Assembly (NCBI RefSeq): GCF_007954265.1 | Contig: NZ_VOLS01000003.1 | Location: forward strand, 1 to 64,000 | Direction of reading: 5' to 3' | Source: Colwellia sp. C1TZA3 | GTDB lineage: Bacteria; Pseudomonadota; Gammaproteobacteria; Enterobacterales; Alteromonadaceae | DNA: 64,000 bases | Shown: in pieces, positions 1-10,081 of the stretch | Numbering within the stretch: position 1 is the first letter of the stretch | Layout: each line of letters begins with the position of its first letter | The notes under the pieces: model-generated | Database searches by the model: none | Seen by the model: the letters and a program-made list of their open reading frames with translations, nothing else | What the model was told of the DNA's origin: nothing | Program-made: the position numbers and the translations under genes

Positions 1-3
1 TTA

Positions 4-160
4 TACCAGTTCCATTAAGTTTGTGATCTTGTTGTGCGCAGGAAAAATAATTCAAGGTAAGGCGCTCGATTGAGCAATAGCTGGCTATTGGGAGTGAGAG
101 CAACACAGCCTTGAGCTATTTTAACTAGTACAAGTGAGCAATAACTTAATGTAATTGGTA
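4..160. repeat. MITE-like element, family A, copy 1 (157 bp)
   Basis: First of three copies of a non-coding 157-bp element (others at 16277-16433 and 19901-20057). Its ends are imperfect inverted repeats of about 17 bases beginning TACCAGTTCCATTAAG and ending with the near-complement CTTAATGTAATTGGTA. A short internal hairpin, CAATAGC/GCTATTG, lies near the middle. The direct triplet TTA flanks it on both sides (1-3 and 161-163), as a 3-base target duplication would. No reading frame of note is present, so it would need a transposase supplied in trans. That it is mobile is an inference from copy number and flanks. Confidence 0.75.
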
Positions 161-163
161 TTA

Positions 164-185
164 TACCAATTTGATTAATTAGTGG
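164..185. repeat. Solitary end of a family B MITE-like element
   Basis: Directly after the TTA that follows the family A copy comes TACCAATTTGATTAATTA, which matches the right terminal repeat of the 160-bp family B elements (16586-16745, 32587-32746) read on the opposite strand. The match fades after about 20 bases, so this is a truncated or solo end. The stretch 186-240 shows nothing recognisable. Confidence 0.5.
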
Positions 186-240
186 TTTACTGAGCAGTTT
201 TAGCTATCTCGAAGCTAGGGTGGCAGATTCAAAGGATAAA

Positions 241-265
241 AAAAGGAGCCATTAGGCTCCTTTTT
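241..265 (-). terminator. Intrinsic terminator after rpsO
   Basis: A 10-bp stem, AAAAGGAGCC pairing with GGCTCCTTTT around a 4-base loop, is flanked by A-runs and T-runs, so it can act in both directions. It lies 36 bases beyond the rpsO stop codon and should end the rimP-nusA-infB-rbfA-truB-rpsO transcript. Confidence 0.85.
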
Positions 266-300
266 GTAATTTTTGCTTATTTTATTAAATAAAGCTGGTC

Positions 301-570
301 TTAACGACGTAGACCTAATTTACCGATTAAAGCAGTATAACGTGTAACGTTTTTGCCTTTTAAGTAATCAAGTAATTTACGACGTTGGCTTACCATACGT
401 AATAAACCACGACGTGAATGGTGATCATGGATGTGCTCTTTGAAGTGACCTTGTAAGTGGTTGATTTGTATACTTAACAAAGCAACTTGTACTTCTGGAG
501 AACCAGTATCACCTTCAGCTTGAGCATATTCTGCAACGATAGCAGCTTTTTCAGCAGCGTTTAAAGACAT
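301..570 (-). CDS. rpsO: 30S ribosomal protein S15
   Basis: The 89-residue product has the standard length and sequence of bacterial S15: N-terminal [12 protein letters not shown], central [20 protein letters not shown], and C-terminal [17 protein letters not shown]15 binds the central domain of 16S rRNA early in 30S assembly and in several bacteria represses its own translation through the mRNA leader. It is the last gene of the translation operon, 150 bases downstream of truB, with its own candidate promoter in that gap and a strong terminator behind it. Nothing unusual is seen. Confidence 0.98.
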   Translation of the reverse strand: MSLNAAEKAAIVAEYAQAEGDTGSPEVQVALLSIQINHLQGHFKEHIHDHHSRRGLLRMVSQRRKLLDYLKGKNVTRYTALIGKLGLRR

Positions 571-645
571 AATTTTACCTTAATTTTAGTGTTTAAAATC
601 GCGTCGAGCCGAACACTAAATCAGCAAGACGTTCTAAGAACAAGT

Positions 646-673
646 ATTCTATCAATAACTACTGCAATTGCAA
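646..673 (-). promoter_or_regulatory. Candidate sigma70 promoter for rpsO
   Basis: On the minus strand TTGCAA (668-673) and TAGAAT (646-651) are separated by 16 bases, about 75 bases upstream of the rpsO start codon. Both hexamers are near consensus. The remaining leader could carry S15 autoregulation, but I cannot identify a specific pseudoknot. Confidence 0.5.
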
Positions 674-720
674 CTTAAACTGATAGTATAACTACCCAAC
701 AACAACAACTATTCGTATTG

Positions 721-1665
721 TTAACTGATAACGGTAATACGTTTAGGATTAACTAACCCATCATCATCAATTTCTCCAACACCAATAAACTCACCCGTAT
801 CAACATCATCACCGATGAATACTTGTACTAGACCGTTTGCTGGCGCATTTGAGCACTGTACTGGGTTACCGTGGCGTAAAAAATTTGCTGACATATCATC
901 AACAAAAACCGCGGGAATACCATCGCAAGCGGTTGTCATCGGTAATAATAGTTCATCTAAATACACCGATGGCGCAACATCTTCAGCTACTGCTTGTGCC
1001 AACAGGGTTTCTAATGTTGCGATGGTCACCATTTTTGCTGTCGGGTAATTACCCACAGCACTACGACGTAAATCAGCAACATGAGCACCACAACCCAAAA
1101 GTTCACCTAAGTCATCAATGATAGTGCGGATATAAGTCCCTTTAGAGACATGAATATCTAAGTCGACTTCATCACTTTCAAAGCGTAATAAGTCCAAGCG
1201 AAATACCGTAATGTCACGTGATTCTCTTGGTACTTCAATACCTTCACGAGCATATTTATATAAAGGTTGCCCTTGATACTTTAATGCTGAATACATTGAT
1301 GGGATCTGTTGAGTTGTACCACGAAATGACGCTAATGCTATGGCTAATTGCTCAGCACTCACATCAACAGGCTTTTCACTAACAACCTCACCATCAGCAT
1401 CACTAGTCGTGGTGCGTACACCTAATTTAGCGGTAACTTGGTAAGTTTTATCGGTATCAAGTAAGAACTGAGAGAACTTAGTTCCTTCACCCAAACATAT
1501 GGGTAGCATACCGGTGGCTAATGGATCTAAAGCGCCGGTATGACCTGCTTTTTGCGCAAAATAAATATGCTTAACTCTTTGCAGCGCATTGTTAGACGAC
1601 ATATCGTAGGGTTTATCAAGTAATAAAACACCATTAACAGCACGGCCTTTTCTTTTCTTCGCCAT
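721..1665 (-). CDS. truB: tRNA pseudouridine-55 synthase TruB
   Basis: TruB converts U55 of the T-loop of elongator tRNAs to pseudouridine and also acts as a tRNA chaperone. The 314-residue protein has the family motif [15 protein letters not shown] near residue 15 and [15 protein letters not shown] around residues 41-55, with the catalytic aspartate at about D47. The [13 protein letters not shown] motif sits in the second half, followed by a C-terminal PUA-like segment. The start codon lies 2 bases after the rbfA stop, so the two are translationally close in the nusA operon. Length matches E. coli TruB (314). Confidence 0.97.
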   Translation of the reverse strand: MAKKRKGRAVNGVLLLDKPYDMSSNNALQRVKHIYFAQKAGHTGALDPLATGMLPICLGEGTKFSQFLLDTDKTYQVTAKLGVRTTTSDADGEVVSEKPVDVSAEQLAIALASFRGTTQQIPSMYSALKYQGQPLYKYAREGIEVPRESRDITVFRLDLLRFESDEVDLDIHVSKGTYIRTIIDDLGELLGCGAHVADLRRSAVGNYPTAKMVTIATLETLLAQAVAEDVAPSVYLDELLLPMTTACDGIPAVFVDDMSANFLRHGNPVQCSNAPANGLVQVFIGDDVDTGEFIGVGEIDDDGLVNPKRITVIS

Positions 1666-1667
1666 GG

Positions 1668-2069
1668 TTATTTGCTCTCTGGGGCTTCGTCTATTTCACC
1701 TTCGTGATTCTTCACATCATCAGCAACCGCTTTATCAACTAAGTTACCCATGCGAACTCCTTCAACCATAGAGCTGTCATAAATAAACCGTAGCTCTGGC
1801 ATAATGCGGGCATTAATACGCTTAGCTAACAAAGTACGAATATAACTCGCCGCTTCATTTAACACCTCGATTGAAACATCAACATTTTGACCTTCCAAAG
1901 TGAAGAAGGTAACAAAGATTTTTGCATAGGCTAAATCACGGGTAATTTCTACTGCATTTACCGTCACCATACCTAAACGTGGATCTTTGACTTCGCGTTG
2001 AATAATCATCGCGATTTCTTTTTGAATTTCTTGTGCAACTCGATCAGTACGAGCAAATTCTCTGGCCAT
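1668..2069 (-). CDS. rbfA: Ribosome-binding factor A
   Basis: RbfA binds the 30S subunit during late maturation of the 16S 5' region and is needed for cold adaptation. The 133-residue protein starts [20 protein letters not shown], has the family segments [20 protein letters not shown] and the KH-like core with [14 protein letters not shown], and ends in an acidic tail. It follows infB after 134 bases and precedes truB by 2 bases, the usual order. Length fits the family (about 120-135). Confidence 0.97.
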   Translation of the reverse strand: MAREFARTDRVAQEIQKEIAMIIQREVKDPRLGMVTVNAVEITRDLAYAKIFVTFFTLEGQNVDVSIEVLNEAASYIRTLLAKRINARIMPELRFIYDSSMVEGVRMGNLVDKAVADDVKNHEGEIDEAPESK

Positions 2070-2152
2070 AAATAATTCCTACAACGTAATGAGCTAACAT
2101 TAATAACAGTATACCTGCATCAATATTAAGTATTAGGTATATTTTGTAAATG

Positions 2153-2177
2153 AAAATGGAGGCTAAGCCCCCATTTT
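2153..2177 (-). terminator. Terminator-like hairpin between infB and rbfA
   Basis: On the minus strand AAAATGG pairs with CCATTTT, and after one G-U pair GGC pairs with GCC around a 3-base TTA loop, giving an 11-bp RNA stem. Only four Ts follow, so it probably lets part of the transcription through or acts as a processing site inside the operon. It lies just after the infB stop. Confidence 0.5.
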
Positions 2178-2203
2178 AACTAAACTATGAAAACTAAACG
2201 CGA

Positions 2204-4891
2204 TTAAAGTGTGCGTTTAATCTCAATCGTTTCAAATACTTCGATTTGGTCACCAACGCGAACATCGTTGTAGTTCTTAACACCGATACCACATTCAGTA
2301 GCGTTGCGAACTTCTGGTACATCGTCTTTAAAACGACGTAACGATTCCAACTCACCTTCGTAAATCACGACATTTTCACGTAATACACGAATCGGTGCTG
2401 AACGTTTGATAATACCTTCTGTAACCATACAACCAGCAATTGCGCCAATTTTTGGTGACTTAAATACATCACGTACTTGTGCTAAACCGATAATTTCTTG
2501 TTTAAACTCAGGAGCAAGCATACCGCTCATAGCTGCTTTAACTTCGTCAATCAAAGCGTAAATCACACTGTAGTAACGTAAATCAATTTTCTCAATTTCA
2601 ATCACTTTACGCGCTGCTGCATCGGCACGAACGTTAAAGCCGACCACAATAGCGTTAGAAGCTGAAGCTAAGGTTGCATCTGTTTCAGTAATCGCACCAA
2701 CGCCACTACCGATAATGCGCACTTTAACTTCATCAGTAGAAAGTTTAGTTAGTGCGTCTGAAATCGCTTCAAGTGAACCTTGAACATCAGATTTAAGTAC
2801 CACATTAACTTCAGAAACTTCACCAGTAGCCATACTCGCAAACATGTTTTCAAGTTTAGCTTTCTGTTGACGCGCAAGTTTCACATCACGGTATTTACCT
2901 TGACGGAATAGAGCCACTTCACGCGCTTTCTTCTCATCTTTAACCACGGTTGCTTCATCACCTGATATCGGTACACCACTTAAGCCAATAATTTCTACTG
3001 GAATAGATGGACCGGCAGATTGAATCGTATTGCCGTTTTCATCACGCATAGCACGAACACGACCGTATTCTAAACCACAAAGTACGATATCACCTTGGTT
3101 CAATGTACCTTCTTGAACAAGGACAGTAGCCACTGGGCCACGGCCTTTATCAAGTTTAGACTCAACAACAACACCATTGGCCATTTTGTCAACAACAGCG
3201 GTAAGTTCTAGCACTTCTGACTGGATTAATATCGCATCAAGTAACTCGTCAATGCCTAAATCAGTTTTAGCTGATACATAACAGAATTGAACTTCACCGC
3301 CCCACTCTTCAGAAAGTACGCCGTGTTGTGATAATTCACTCTTAACACGATCGATATCTACACCTTCTTTATCCATTTTGTTAACCGCGATAATAATTGG
3401 CGCGTCAGATGCTTTAGCATGCTGAATGGCTTCAATCGTTTGTGGCATTACACCATCATCTGCGGCAACAACAATGATAATAATATCAGTTGCTTTAGCA
3501 CCACGTGAACGCATGGCTGTAAAGGCTGCGTGACCAGGAGTATCAAGGAATGTGATCATTCCGTGTCCTGTTTCTACATGGTAGGCACCAATATGTTGAG
3601 TAATACCGCCCGCTTCACCATCAGCTACTTTAGCTTTACGAATGTGATCAAGTAATGACGTTTTACCATGGTCAACATGACCCATAATAGTAACAACGGG
3701 TGCACGTGTAATCGCTTCACCGGTATGATCACGGTCTGAAAGTACCGCTTCTTCTAAGGCATTTTCTTTCACTAGCACCACTTCACGACCCATATCTTCA
3801 GCAACTAATGCTGCAGTTTCTTGGTCAATCACTTGGTTAATAGTTGCCATAGCACCCATTTTAAACATCGCTTTAACGACTTCAGCGCCTTTAACAGACA
3901 TTTTGTTCGCTAACTCCGCCACCGAAATAGTTTCGCCAATGCGTACTTCGTTCAGCTTAATTTCAACTGGCTTAGTAAAGCCATGCTTTAAGCTTTGAGG
4001 TGAAGATAAGCCTAACTTGCCTTTGCCTCTGGCATTACGACCACGGTTATTCCTGTCTTGGCCAGCTGGTTTTTTCTTCTTACGTCGGCGACCACTTTCA
4101 TCAGCCGAGTCACTTTTATCTTCAGCTTCTTGCGCGTATTTAGAAGAGGTTAAATGCACCACTTCTTTTTCTTTCGCTTTACGCTCTGCTTCTTGCTCTT
4201 TCCAACGTGATTCGTTTTCTTCAGCAAGTTTACGTGCTACTTCTGCAGACAAGCGGGCTTCTTCTTCCACTTTAGCGGCTAATTCTGCATCTTGCTGTAA
4301 GCGTAATTTTTTCGCTTCTTCAGTTTCTGCTACCACTGGCACTGGCTTAGCAGCCGACTCTTCAATGCTTTTTGCTTTCACTATAGCGGCTTGTTTAGCT
4401 TTAGCTTCTGCTTCAACTTTTGCCTCTGCTTTAGCTTCTGCCTGCACTTCTGCTTTTACTGCAGCAACGGCAAGCTCGTTTACCACTTCCTTAGCATCAG
4501 CTTCAGCTTTAGCTTTCGCATCAATTTCAGCTTGAAGGCGCGCTTCTTCAGCAGCCTTCGAATCAACATCAGCTTGTTGTTGCTCTTCTACATCGCTACG
4601 TTTTACATAAGTACGTTTTTTACGTACTTCTACTTGCACCGACTTAGCTTTGCTACCGTGACCTAAAACCAAAGTAGATTTTTTCTTACGGCTAAGCGTT
4701 AATTTGCTGGGGTTAGCTGTTGAATCATCACCATGTTGCTTTTTCAAATGATCAAGCAGGCTTTCTTTTTCTTCTTGCGAAACAGAATCAGTTGCCGATT
4801 TATTCACGCCCGAGTCAGCCAATTGGCTAACTAAGCGATCCACCGGTGTACCGATCTCTTTGGCAAGTTGTTCTACTGTTACGTTTGCCAT
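2204..4891 (-). CDS. infB: Translation initiation factor IF-2
   Basis: IF-2 is the GTPase that places initiator tRNA on the 30S subunit and promotes 70S joining. The 895-residue protein has an IF2_N helical domain at residues 1-50, a long Lys/Glu/Ala-rich linker that should form extended helix or coiled coil (about 60-260), a second IF2_N-like segment, and the G domain beginning near residue 404 with GHVDHGKT (G1), DTPGH (G3) and NKMD (G4). Domains II-IV follow to the C-terminus. Size is close to E. coli IF2 (890). It sits 21 bases downstream of nusA. The repetitive linker gives long open frames on the other strand that are shadows. Confidence 0.98.
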   Translation of the reverse strand: MANVTVEQLAKEIGTPVDRLVSQLADSGVNKSATDSVSQEEKESLLDHLKKQHGDDSTANPSKLTLSRKKKSTLVLGHGSKAKSVQVEVRKKRTYVKRSDVEEQQQADVDSKAAEEARLQAEIDAKAKAEADAKEVVNELAVAAVKAEVQAEAKAEAKVEAEAKAKQAAIVKAKSIEESAAKPVPVVAETEEAKKLRLQQDAELAAKVEEEARLSAEVARKLAEENESRWKEQEAERKAKEKEVVHLTSSKYAQEAEDKSDSADESGRRRKKKKPAGQDRNNRGRNARGKGKLGLSSPQSLKHGFTKPVEIKLNEVRIGETISVAELANKMSVKGAEVVKAMFKMGAMATINQVIDQETAALVAEDMGREVVLVKENALEEAVLSDRDHTGEAITRAPVVTIMGHVDHGKTSLLDHIRKAKVADGEAGGITQHIGAYHVETGHGMITFLDTPGHAAFTAMRSRGAKATDIIIIVVAADDGVMPQTIEAIQHAKASDAPIIIAVNKMDKEGVDIDRVKSELSQHGVLSEEWGGEVQFCYVSAKTDLGIDELLDAILIQSEVLELTAVVDKMANGVVVESKLDKGRGPVATVLVQEGTLNQGDIVLCGLEYGRVRAMRDENGNTIQSAGPSIPVEIIGLSGVPISGDEATVVKDEKKAREVALFRQGKYRDVKLARQQKAKLENMFASMATGEVSEVNVVLKSDVQGSLEAISDALTKLSTDEVKVRIIGSGVGAITETDATLASASNAIVVGFNVRADAAARKVIEIEKIDLRYYSVIYALIDEVKAAMSGMLAPEFKQEIIGLAQVRDVFKSPKIGAIAGCMVTEGIIKRSAPIRVLRENVVIYEGELESLRRFKDDVPEVRNATECGIGVKNYNDVRVGDQIEVFETIEIKRTL

Positions 4892-4912
4892 CTATATAAT
4901 TCTCCCGGTGAG

Positions 4913-6409
4913 TTATTCTTCGTTAAACCAACAAATATTACGTGCAGCCATAATTAGCTCGCCCGCTTTGGTTTCATCTAATTCTTCAATGTCTGATATT
5001 TCGTCAACACCTTGTTCAGCAAGGTGTTCTAATGTGGTAATACCACGACTCGCTAATACAAACGCTAAATGACGTTCTAAACCGGCAAGATTTAATAAAT
5101 CTTCAGCTGGCTCTGAGCTTTCAAGTGTTTCTTCACTAGCTAATGCTTGTGTAGTAATTGCCGCTTTTGCACGTTCACGCAATTCTTCCACCATATCTTC
5201 GTCCATGCCATCAATATCAAGCATTTCAGCAACAGGTACGTAAGCAATTTCTTCTAACGATGTGAAGCCTTCTTCTACTAACATCAAAGCAAAGTCTTCA
5301 TCAAGGTCTAGCTTGTCAATAAATAGCGTTAATACTTTATCGTTTTCAGCTTGGTGTTTTTCGTTCATGTCTGCAACAGTCATCACGTTTAATTCCCAGC
5401 CAGTTAATTGGCTAGCTAAACGTATATTTTGACCACTTCGACCAATCGCCATGGCTAAGTTGCCTTCTTCGACAGCGATGTCCATAGTATTTTTGTCTTC
5501 ATCAACAATGATAGAGGCCACTTCTGCCGGTGCCATCGCATTGATAACATATTGTGCCGGGTTGTCATCATATAAAACGATATCAACGCGTTCGCCGCCT
5601 AACTCACTCGAAACGGCTTGTACGCGTGAACCACGCATACCAACACAAGCACCAACGGGATCGATGCGTTTGTCGTTACTTTTTACTGAAATTTTCGCAC
5701 GAGAACCTGGATCACGAGCTGCGCCTTTGATCTCAAGCATTTCTTCACCAATTTCTGGTACTTCAACGCGGAACAGCTCAATTAACATCTCAGGTTTAGT
5801 ACGGCTGACAAATAATTGCGCACCACGTGCTTCTGGTTTAATTTCATAAAGTAAACCACGAACACGATCGCCTGGACGAAAACTTTCACGCGGCAACATG
5901 TCATCACGGTAAATAATAGCTTCTGCATTATTTCCTAAATCTAAAATGACACTGTCACGGCTAGCTTTTTTCACCACACCTGTGATGATTTCGCCAATTT
6001 GTTCTTGGTAAGCATCAACAATAAGACCACGTTCTGCTTCACGAATTTTTTGAACGATAACTTGTTTTGCCGTTTGTGTTGTTACACGGTCAAACTTAAC
6101 TGATTCAATTTGATCTTCAACATAATCACCAACGTTTAATTCTGGTTCATCATATTGTGCTGCCGCTAAACTAATTTCGGCATACGGGTTTTCCATCGGT
6201 GTATCGCTTTCTTCAACGATTAACCAGCGACGAAAAGTATCAAATTCACCCGTTGTACGGTCGATACTGACACGAACTAAAATGTCGCCTTCATATTTCT
6301 TTTTTGTCGCCGTCTCTAAAGCGGTTTCCATCGCTTCGAAAATGCTTTCTCGTGGTAATGCCTTTTCATTAGAAACAGCATCTACAACCAGTAATATTTC
6401 TTTACTCAT
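4913..6409 (-). CDS. nusA: Transcription termination/antitermination factor NusA
   Basis: NusA binds RNA polymerase and controls pausing, intrinsic termination and antitermination. The 498-residue protein shows the N-terminal RNAP-binding domain ([20 protein letters not shown]), an S1 domain around residues 135-200, KH1/KH2 with [14 protein letters not shown] and [13 protein letters not shown], and two C-terminal acidic repeats. The two repeats are typical of gammaproteobacteria. It follows rimP by 29 bases. In E. coli NusA regulates its own operon through leader terminators; the leader here (6901-7145) has two. Confidence 0.98.
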   Translation of the reverse strand: MSKEILLVVDAVSNEKALPRESIFEAMETALETATKKKYEGDILVRVSIDRTTGEFDTFRRWLIVEESDTPMENPYAEISLAAAQYDEPELNVGDYVEDQIESVKFDRVTTQTAKQVIVQKIREAERGLIVDAYQEQIGEIITGVVKKASRDSVILDLGNNAEAIIYRDDMLPRESFRPGDRVRGLLYEIKPEARGAQLFVSRTKPEMLIELFRVEVPEIGEEMLEIKGAARDPGSRAKISVKSNDKRIDPVGACVGMRGSRVQAVSSELGGERVDIVLYDDNPAQYVINAMAPAEVASIIVDEDKNTMDIAVEEGNLAMAIGRSGQNIRLASQLTGWELNVMTVADMNEKHQAENDKVLTLFIDKLDLDEDFALMLVEEGFTSLEEIAYVPVAEMLDIDGMDEDMVEELRERAKAAITTQALASEETLESSEPAEDLLNLAGLERHLAFVLASRGITTLEHLAEQGVDEISDIEELDETKAGELIMAARNICWFNEE

Positions 6410-6438
6410 GCTAGTTAGCCTTTCTCAATATTTTAAAT

Positions 6439-6900
6439 TTATTTACGATGGTTATAAACAAGATGAGCCTTGTCTATATTACTGATAACAAGTTCATATT
6501 CCTCGTTATCAACCATGACAATTAGACTGTCGTTTTCAACAGTAACTAATTTGCCTTTGAATTTTCGACGGCCATTCAATGGCATTGAAATTTTTACTTC
6601 TACCGTTTCATCAACAACTGCTTCGAAGTGCGCTTTATCAAAAAGCGGGCGATCAAGCCCAGGTGATGAAACTTCTAAGCTATATTCACTACTGATTGGG
6701 TCTTCTACGTCTAGCATAGCCCCTACTTGACGACTGACTTCAGCACAGTCATCAACATCGATGCCATTTTCATGGTCGATAAATATTCGTAAAACCGAAT
6801 GGTTACCCGCGCTATGAAATTCAACGCCTAATAATTCCTTACCCGTTTCTTCAACGGCAGGACGTAACATTGCGGTTAGTTTGTGTTCAAATTTAGCCAA
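6439..6900 (-). CDS. rimP: Ribosome maturation factor RimP
   Basis: RimP (YhbC family) assists maturation of the 30S subunit. The 153-residue product has the two-domain layout of the family: an N-terminal alpha/beta domain with LGVEFHSAGNHSVLRIFID and the conserved DDCAEVSRQVGAMLDVEDP, followed by SPGLDRPLF and a C-terminal SH3-like barrel. It is the first protein gene of the operon. The start follows a GGAGAAAG-like Shine-Dalgarno on the minus strand, just below the second leader terminator. Confidence 0.96.
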   Translation of the reverse strand: MAKFEHKLTAMLRPAVEETGKELLGVEFHSAGNHSVLRIFIDHENGIDVDDCAEVSRQVGAMLDVEDPISSEYSLEVSSPGLDRPLFDKAHFEAVVDETVEVKISMPLNGRRKFKGKLVTVENDSLIVMVDNEEYELVISNIDKAHLVYNHRK

Positions 6901-6930
6901 TCACTTTCTCCAATTTGGGAATACAGAAAC

Positions 6931-6950
6931 AAAAAAAGGGCATAAAGCCC
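6931..6950 (-). terminator. Leader terminator t2 before rimP
   Basis: On the minus strand GGGC, TTTAT and GCCC are followed by seven Ts. The stem is short, so termination may be partial. It stands only about 30 bases upstream of the rimP start codon, a position suited to attenuation. Confidence 0.6.
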
Positions 6951-6997
6951 AGCGATATACCTTGCTGCTATTGCACCTTTTTACGTGGTTAAGATAC

Positions 6998-7022
6998 AAA
7001 AAAGCCCCATTACGCGGGGCTT
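6998..7022 (-). terminator. Leader terminator t1 of the nusA operon
   Basis: On the minus strand AAGCCCC pairs with GGGGCTT across a 7-base loop and is followed directly by six Ts: a strong intrinsic terminator. No complete gene lies between the promoter at 7150-7178 and this site, so it must end a short leader RNA or act as an attenuator. Confidence 0.85.
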
Positions 7023-7145
7023 ATTCACTGAACCCACGATGTAAACCAAGCAATAACTTTCTTGGTTCTGCATAACAATATCTTAGAAAATCTATCTAAT
7101 TGCGATAAAAATCTATTCAGTGAAATATTGCTACATTCAAGCTGC
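7023..7145 (-). ncRNA. Structured leader RNA of the rimP-nusA-infB operon
   Basis: The minus strand transcript from the promoter at 7150-7178 would run about 125 bases to terminator t1. It contains a perfect 9-bp long-range inverted repeat, TTCACTGAA (7116-7124 and 7024-7032 as complements), closing a domain that includes a 7-bp hairpin AACCAAG/CTTGGTT (7044-7067). In E. coli this place holds metY, a tRNA-fMet gene. I looked for a cloverleaf and T-loop consensus and found none. A regulatory leader or a small RNA is the likely reading; its function is inferred. Confidence 0.5.
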
Positions 7146-7149
7146 GCGT

Positions 7150-7178
7150 ATTATATAGAATTGCTGTTTTTATAGCAA
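7150..7178 (-). promoter_or_regulatory. Main sigma70 promoter of the nusA operon
   Basis: On the minus strand TTGCTA (7173-7178) and TATAAT (7150-7155) are separated by 17 bases. This is among the best promoter matches in the window. A GC-rich start region (GCGC) follows, as in growth-rate-controlled promoters, which suits a translation operon. Confidence 0.8.
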
Positions 7179-7385
7179 GTTAATTTTCGCAGACGAAACA
7201 AGGGCAAGATAGTAGGCTAACGGTACTTTAGAGAAAAAAATTACTACAAATTTTACTGACATGAGTATAATAATTATTGTCTCATAATCAGATAGTTAGT
7301 AAATTACCTCAATTCATGTTAAAAATCACTCGCAATACTTAACTTGTTATCATTACAGCGGCACATACCGGCATTCTGGAATTAT

Positions 7386-9272
7386 ATGTATAAATATTCT
7401 CAATTACTTTTAAGAAATTGTCTCTTTGCTTTGGGCTTTAGTGCTAGCACTGTACTTGCCTGTATTTTTCTATTAGCATTTCAAAGCTCTGAGCAACAAA
7501 TTCAACATCAACAGGTATTACTCACTTTAGACCAAGAAGTAAAACCTAACAACAGTGCAATGTTTGCCAAACAATTGCCAAGGTTCAACCGTTACCAATT
7601 TATAAATATTGCTAATAATGAAGCTGCCATTATTATTAATCAGCAGCAAGAGCCTGTGCTACTTGCCGGCTTGATATTGGCGCCTATTAGCCAAGTTAAC
7701 TTACCTAATTCAGCTTTAACAATACGCTATCAGTTAGCTGTCAATCATAGCGTAGTCGTTTTACACAAGACACTATTATCAGTATTTGTATTAAGTGTTG
7801 TATTCATTTTTATTGCAACATCACTTAGCCTAGCAAGGTATCGCCGCTTAACTCAAAAAATTAGTCGTCAAGTAAAACGAGACCTTAGTGTCATTATTTC
7901 CGGTGAAGATAACCCTAATGAGGTCAAAGATAATGAAATTGATTTACCTGAAATTCAACAACATCTAGCTGAGCTCAAAACGCTCATGGCTAAAAAAACA
8001 ACTGCGACAGCCTTATTAGAAAAAGATGCCTACATTGAACCTGTAACTAAATTAGAAAATCGTAACCGGTTTATTCAATTTTTTGAAAATGCTGATAGCC
8101 GCTCCGATTTTGGTGTTTTGTCGATTACTCGTTGCTCTGAGTTACAAACCATTAATCAAATCCACGGTTACCATGAAGGTGATAATTATATTCGCAAGGT
8201 GGCTGACATCATGAAAAATGCCATTAGTCAATATAGAGGTGCGCAAGTATATCGTTTAAATAGTTCTGACTTTGCGACCTTAATCCCCAATGTCAGCTTA
8301 AAAAGCGCAGAAACATTTGCGGCAGATCTAACCGCAAGCTTCAATGAATATCAGCATACATCGGATCTAGATTCTGTTGGTTATACGGGGTTGGTTTACT
8401 TTGATGATGACAAGCCTTTAGGTGAACTTTTAGCGTTGGCTGATACCGGTATTAGTGTCGCCCAAACAAAAAGTGTTAATGCTTGGTATGCCCAGACTGA
8501 CAGTAGCATTTTAGACAACAGCAGTGCGAGTTATGGCAATCAACATTGGCGACAAGAAATTGATAGTGTTATTGAAAATCAAAGAATTAATTTGCTTGTC
8601 CAGTCGATTAAACCCAGTAGCCCTAACAACCGTGTGTACTCCGAGGTTTTAGCTCGTTTTTTAAACAGTAATGACGATATTCTTCCCACCGCTTCTTTTT
8701 TCGCCATGGCTGAAAAGCTCGACAAAATTGTTGCTGTTGACCGGATGATTATAGAGGCTGTTATAAAAGAGATTGCTGATAGAAATATGCAAGAGCATTT
8801 TTTTGGTATTAATATTAGCGCCCGTTCAATTAATGACGGCTATTTCCTTATTTGGTTAGAAAGGCGGCTTTTACGCGATACCGCCATTGCCGCAAAACTG
8901 GTGTTTGAAATTACCGAAAGCGGTTTGCAACAAAATATAAAAACCAGCAAAAAATTTATTGATATGATCCACCGAGTTGGCGCCAGAATTACCGTTGAAC
9001 GTTTTGGTATTGGATTGACTTCATTTAAATTCTTTAGAGATTTAAAACCTGATTTTATTAAGATGGATAGTACTTACACTCGAGATATTGACGAAGACAA
9101 AAATAATCAATACTTTATGCGTTTAATGGTAGATTTAGCGCACAGATTAAGTGTTAGTGTCTTGGCAGAAAGCGTTGAAAGCCAAGAAGAGAAATTTATG
9201 CTTGAAAAACTATTTGTTGATGGCTGTCAGGGTTTCTATGTGGGTAAACCCAGAGCTATCTCTTCAATGTAG
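7386..9272 (+). CDS. csrD: CsrD-like membrane protein with degenerate GGDEF and EAL domains
   Basis: In E. coli CsrD makes the small RNAs CsrB/C sensitive to RNase E and so raises CsrA activity; it does not make or break cyclic di-GMP. This protein (628 residues from the ATG at 7386; a TTG at 7344 would add 14) has two membrane segments near residues 10-30 and 135-155, a linker, a GGDEF domain whose signature reads NSSDF, and an EAL domain whose first motif reads EVLARF. Both signatures are degenerate as in CsrD. Some EAL features (NISARS, FEITES, AESVES) are kept. It stands alone, convergent to nothing, with a terminator behind. A divergent signalling protein is the alternative. Confidence 0.75.
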   Translation: MYKYSQLLLRNCLFALGFSASTVLACIFLLAFQSSEQQIQHQQVLLTLDQEVKPNNSAMFAKQLPRFNRYQFINIANNEAAIIINQQQEPVLLAGLILAPISQVNLPNSALTIRYQLAVNHSVVVLHKTLLSVFVLSVVFIFIATSLSLARYRRLTQKISRQVKRDLSVIISGEDNPNEVKDNEIDLPEIQQHLAELKTLMAKKTTATALLEKDAYIEPVTKLENRNRFIQFFENADSRSDFGVLSITRCSELQTINQIHGYHEGDNYIRKVADIMKNAISQYRGAQVYRLNSSDFATLIPNVSLKSAETFAADLTASFNEYQHTSDLDSVGYTGLVYFDDDKPLGELLALADTGISVAQTKSVNAWYAQTDSSILDNSSASYGNQHWRQEIDSVIENQRINLLVQSIKPSSPNNRVYSEVLARFLNSNDDILPTASFFAMAEKLDKIVAVDRMIIEAVIKEIADRNMQEHFFGINISARSINDGYFLIWLERRLLRDTAIAAKLVFEITESGLQQNIKTSKKFIDMIHRVGARITVERFGIGLTSFKFFRDLKPDFIKMDSTYTRDIDEDKNNQYFMRLMVDLAHRLSVSVLAESVESQEEKFMLEKLFVDGCQGFYVGKPRAISSM

Positions 9273-9293
9273 TAGGTTAAAATAATAGCAAAT

Positions 9294-9327
9294 AAGCCAC
9301 TAAAACATAGTGGCTTTTTATTTTTTA
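9294..9327 (+). terminator. Intrinsic terminator after csrD
   Basis: AAGCCACTA pairs with TAGTGGCTT over a 5-base loop and is followed by TTTATTTTTT, about 20 bases after the stop codon of the GGDEF/EAL gene. Confidence 0.85.
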
Positions 9328-9499
9328 ATTGAGTTTTAAAAATCATTAGCTTGTTATTTCATTGTTTAACTTTACAGCCGTTTTTGCAGCATAATTAACT
9401 AACGAGACATTAAAATGAATACCCTTACGGTTCATCTGTTGTTTATTGCCAGATAAACACGGATAATAGTGCGAATTTTCACAGTAAAATATTGATCGA

Positions 9500-10081
9500 A
9501 TGACTGATTATCTCTTGCTACTTGTTGGCACAGTATTAGTAAATAACTTTGTCTTGGTTAAGTTTCTAGGCTTATGCCCATTTATGGGCGTGTCGTCTCG
9601 AACTGAAACCGCCATAGGTATGTCGTTTGCGACAACATTTGTTATGACGCTAGCCTCGTTACTGAGCTACATCGTCAATAATTATATTCTAGCGCCCTTA
9701 GGTTTAGAGTATTTAACGACAATGACCTTTATTTTAGTGATTGCCGTTGTCGTGCAATTTACCGAAATGGTGGTGCATAAAACCAGTGCAAACTTATATC
9801 GCTTGTTAGGGATTTTTCTACCCCTTATCACCACAAACTGTGCAGTACTTGGTGTCGCATTATTGAATCTTTATGAACAACATAATTTCTTCGAATCAAT
9901 AATTTACGGTTTTGGCGCCGCGGTTGGATTTTCATTGGTATTAATCATGTTTTCAGCCATGCGAGAGAAACTAGCTAATGCCGATGTACCCGCGCCATTT
10001 AAAGGTTCGGCTATTGCCATGATCACCGCCGGTTTAATGTCATTAGCATTTATGGGCTTTACAGGATTGGTTAAGTTTTAA
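9500..10081 (+). CDS. rnfA: Electron transport complex subunit RnfA/RsxA
   Basis: An integral inner-membrane subunit of the Rnf complex, which couples electron transfer between ferredoxin and NAD to ion movement and in E. coli keeps SoxR reduced. At 193 residues it matches the family exactly and begins [20 protein letters not shown]. It has six hydrophobic segments and the conserved [17 protein letters not shown] and [15 protein letters not shown]. Its cysteines may help hold an iron-sulfur site in the membrane core with RnfE. The stop overlaps the start of rnfB by one base, so the genes are translationally coupled. Confidence 0.97.
   Translation: MTDYLLLLVGTVLVNNFVLVKFLGLCPFMGVSSRTETAIGMSFATTFVMTLASLLSYIVNNYILAPLGLEYLTTMTFILVIAVVVQFTEMVVHKTSANLYRLLGIFLPLITTNCAVLGVALLNLYEQHNFFESIIYGFGAAVGFSLVLIMFSAMREKLANADVPAPFKGSAIAMITAGLMSLAFMGFTGLVKF

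Noticed and set aside
4-160. Complete insertion sequence
   Set aside because: Both element families are only 157-160 bp with no transposase frame, so they are at most non-autonomous.
4017-4666. Long Ser/Ala/Phe-rich open frames on the plus strand opposite infB
   Set aside because: They mirror the Lys/Glu/Ala-rich linker of IF-2; biased codons on one strand open frames on the other. No Shine-Dalgarno and no domain.
7023-7145. A tRNA-fMet (metY) gene ahead of rimP
   Set aside because: Expected by synteny with E. coli, but there is no cloverleaf, no GGTTC-type T-loop with a matching stem, and no CAT anticodon arm in the right place.
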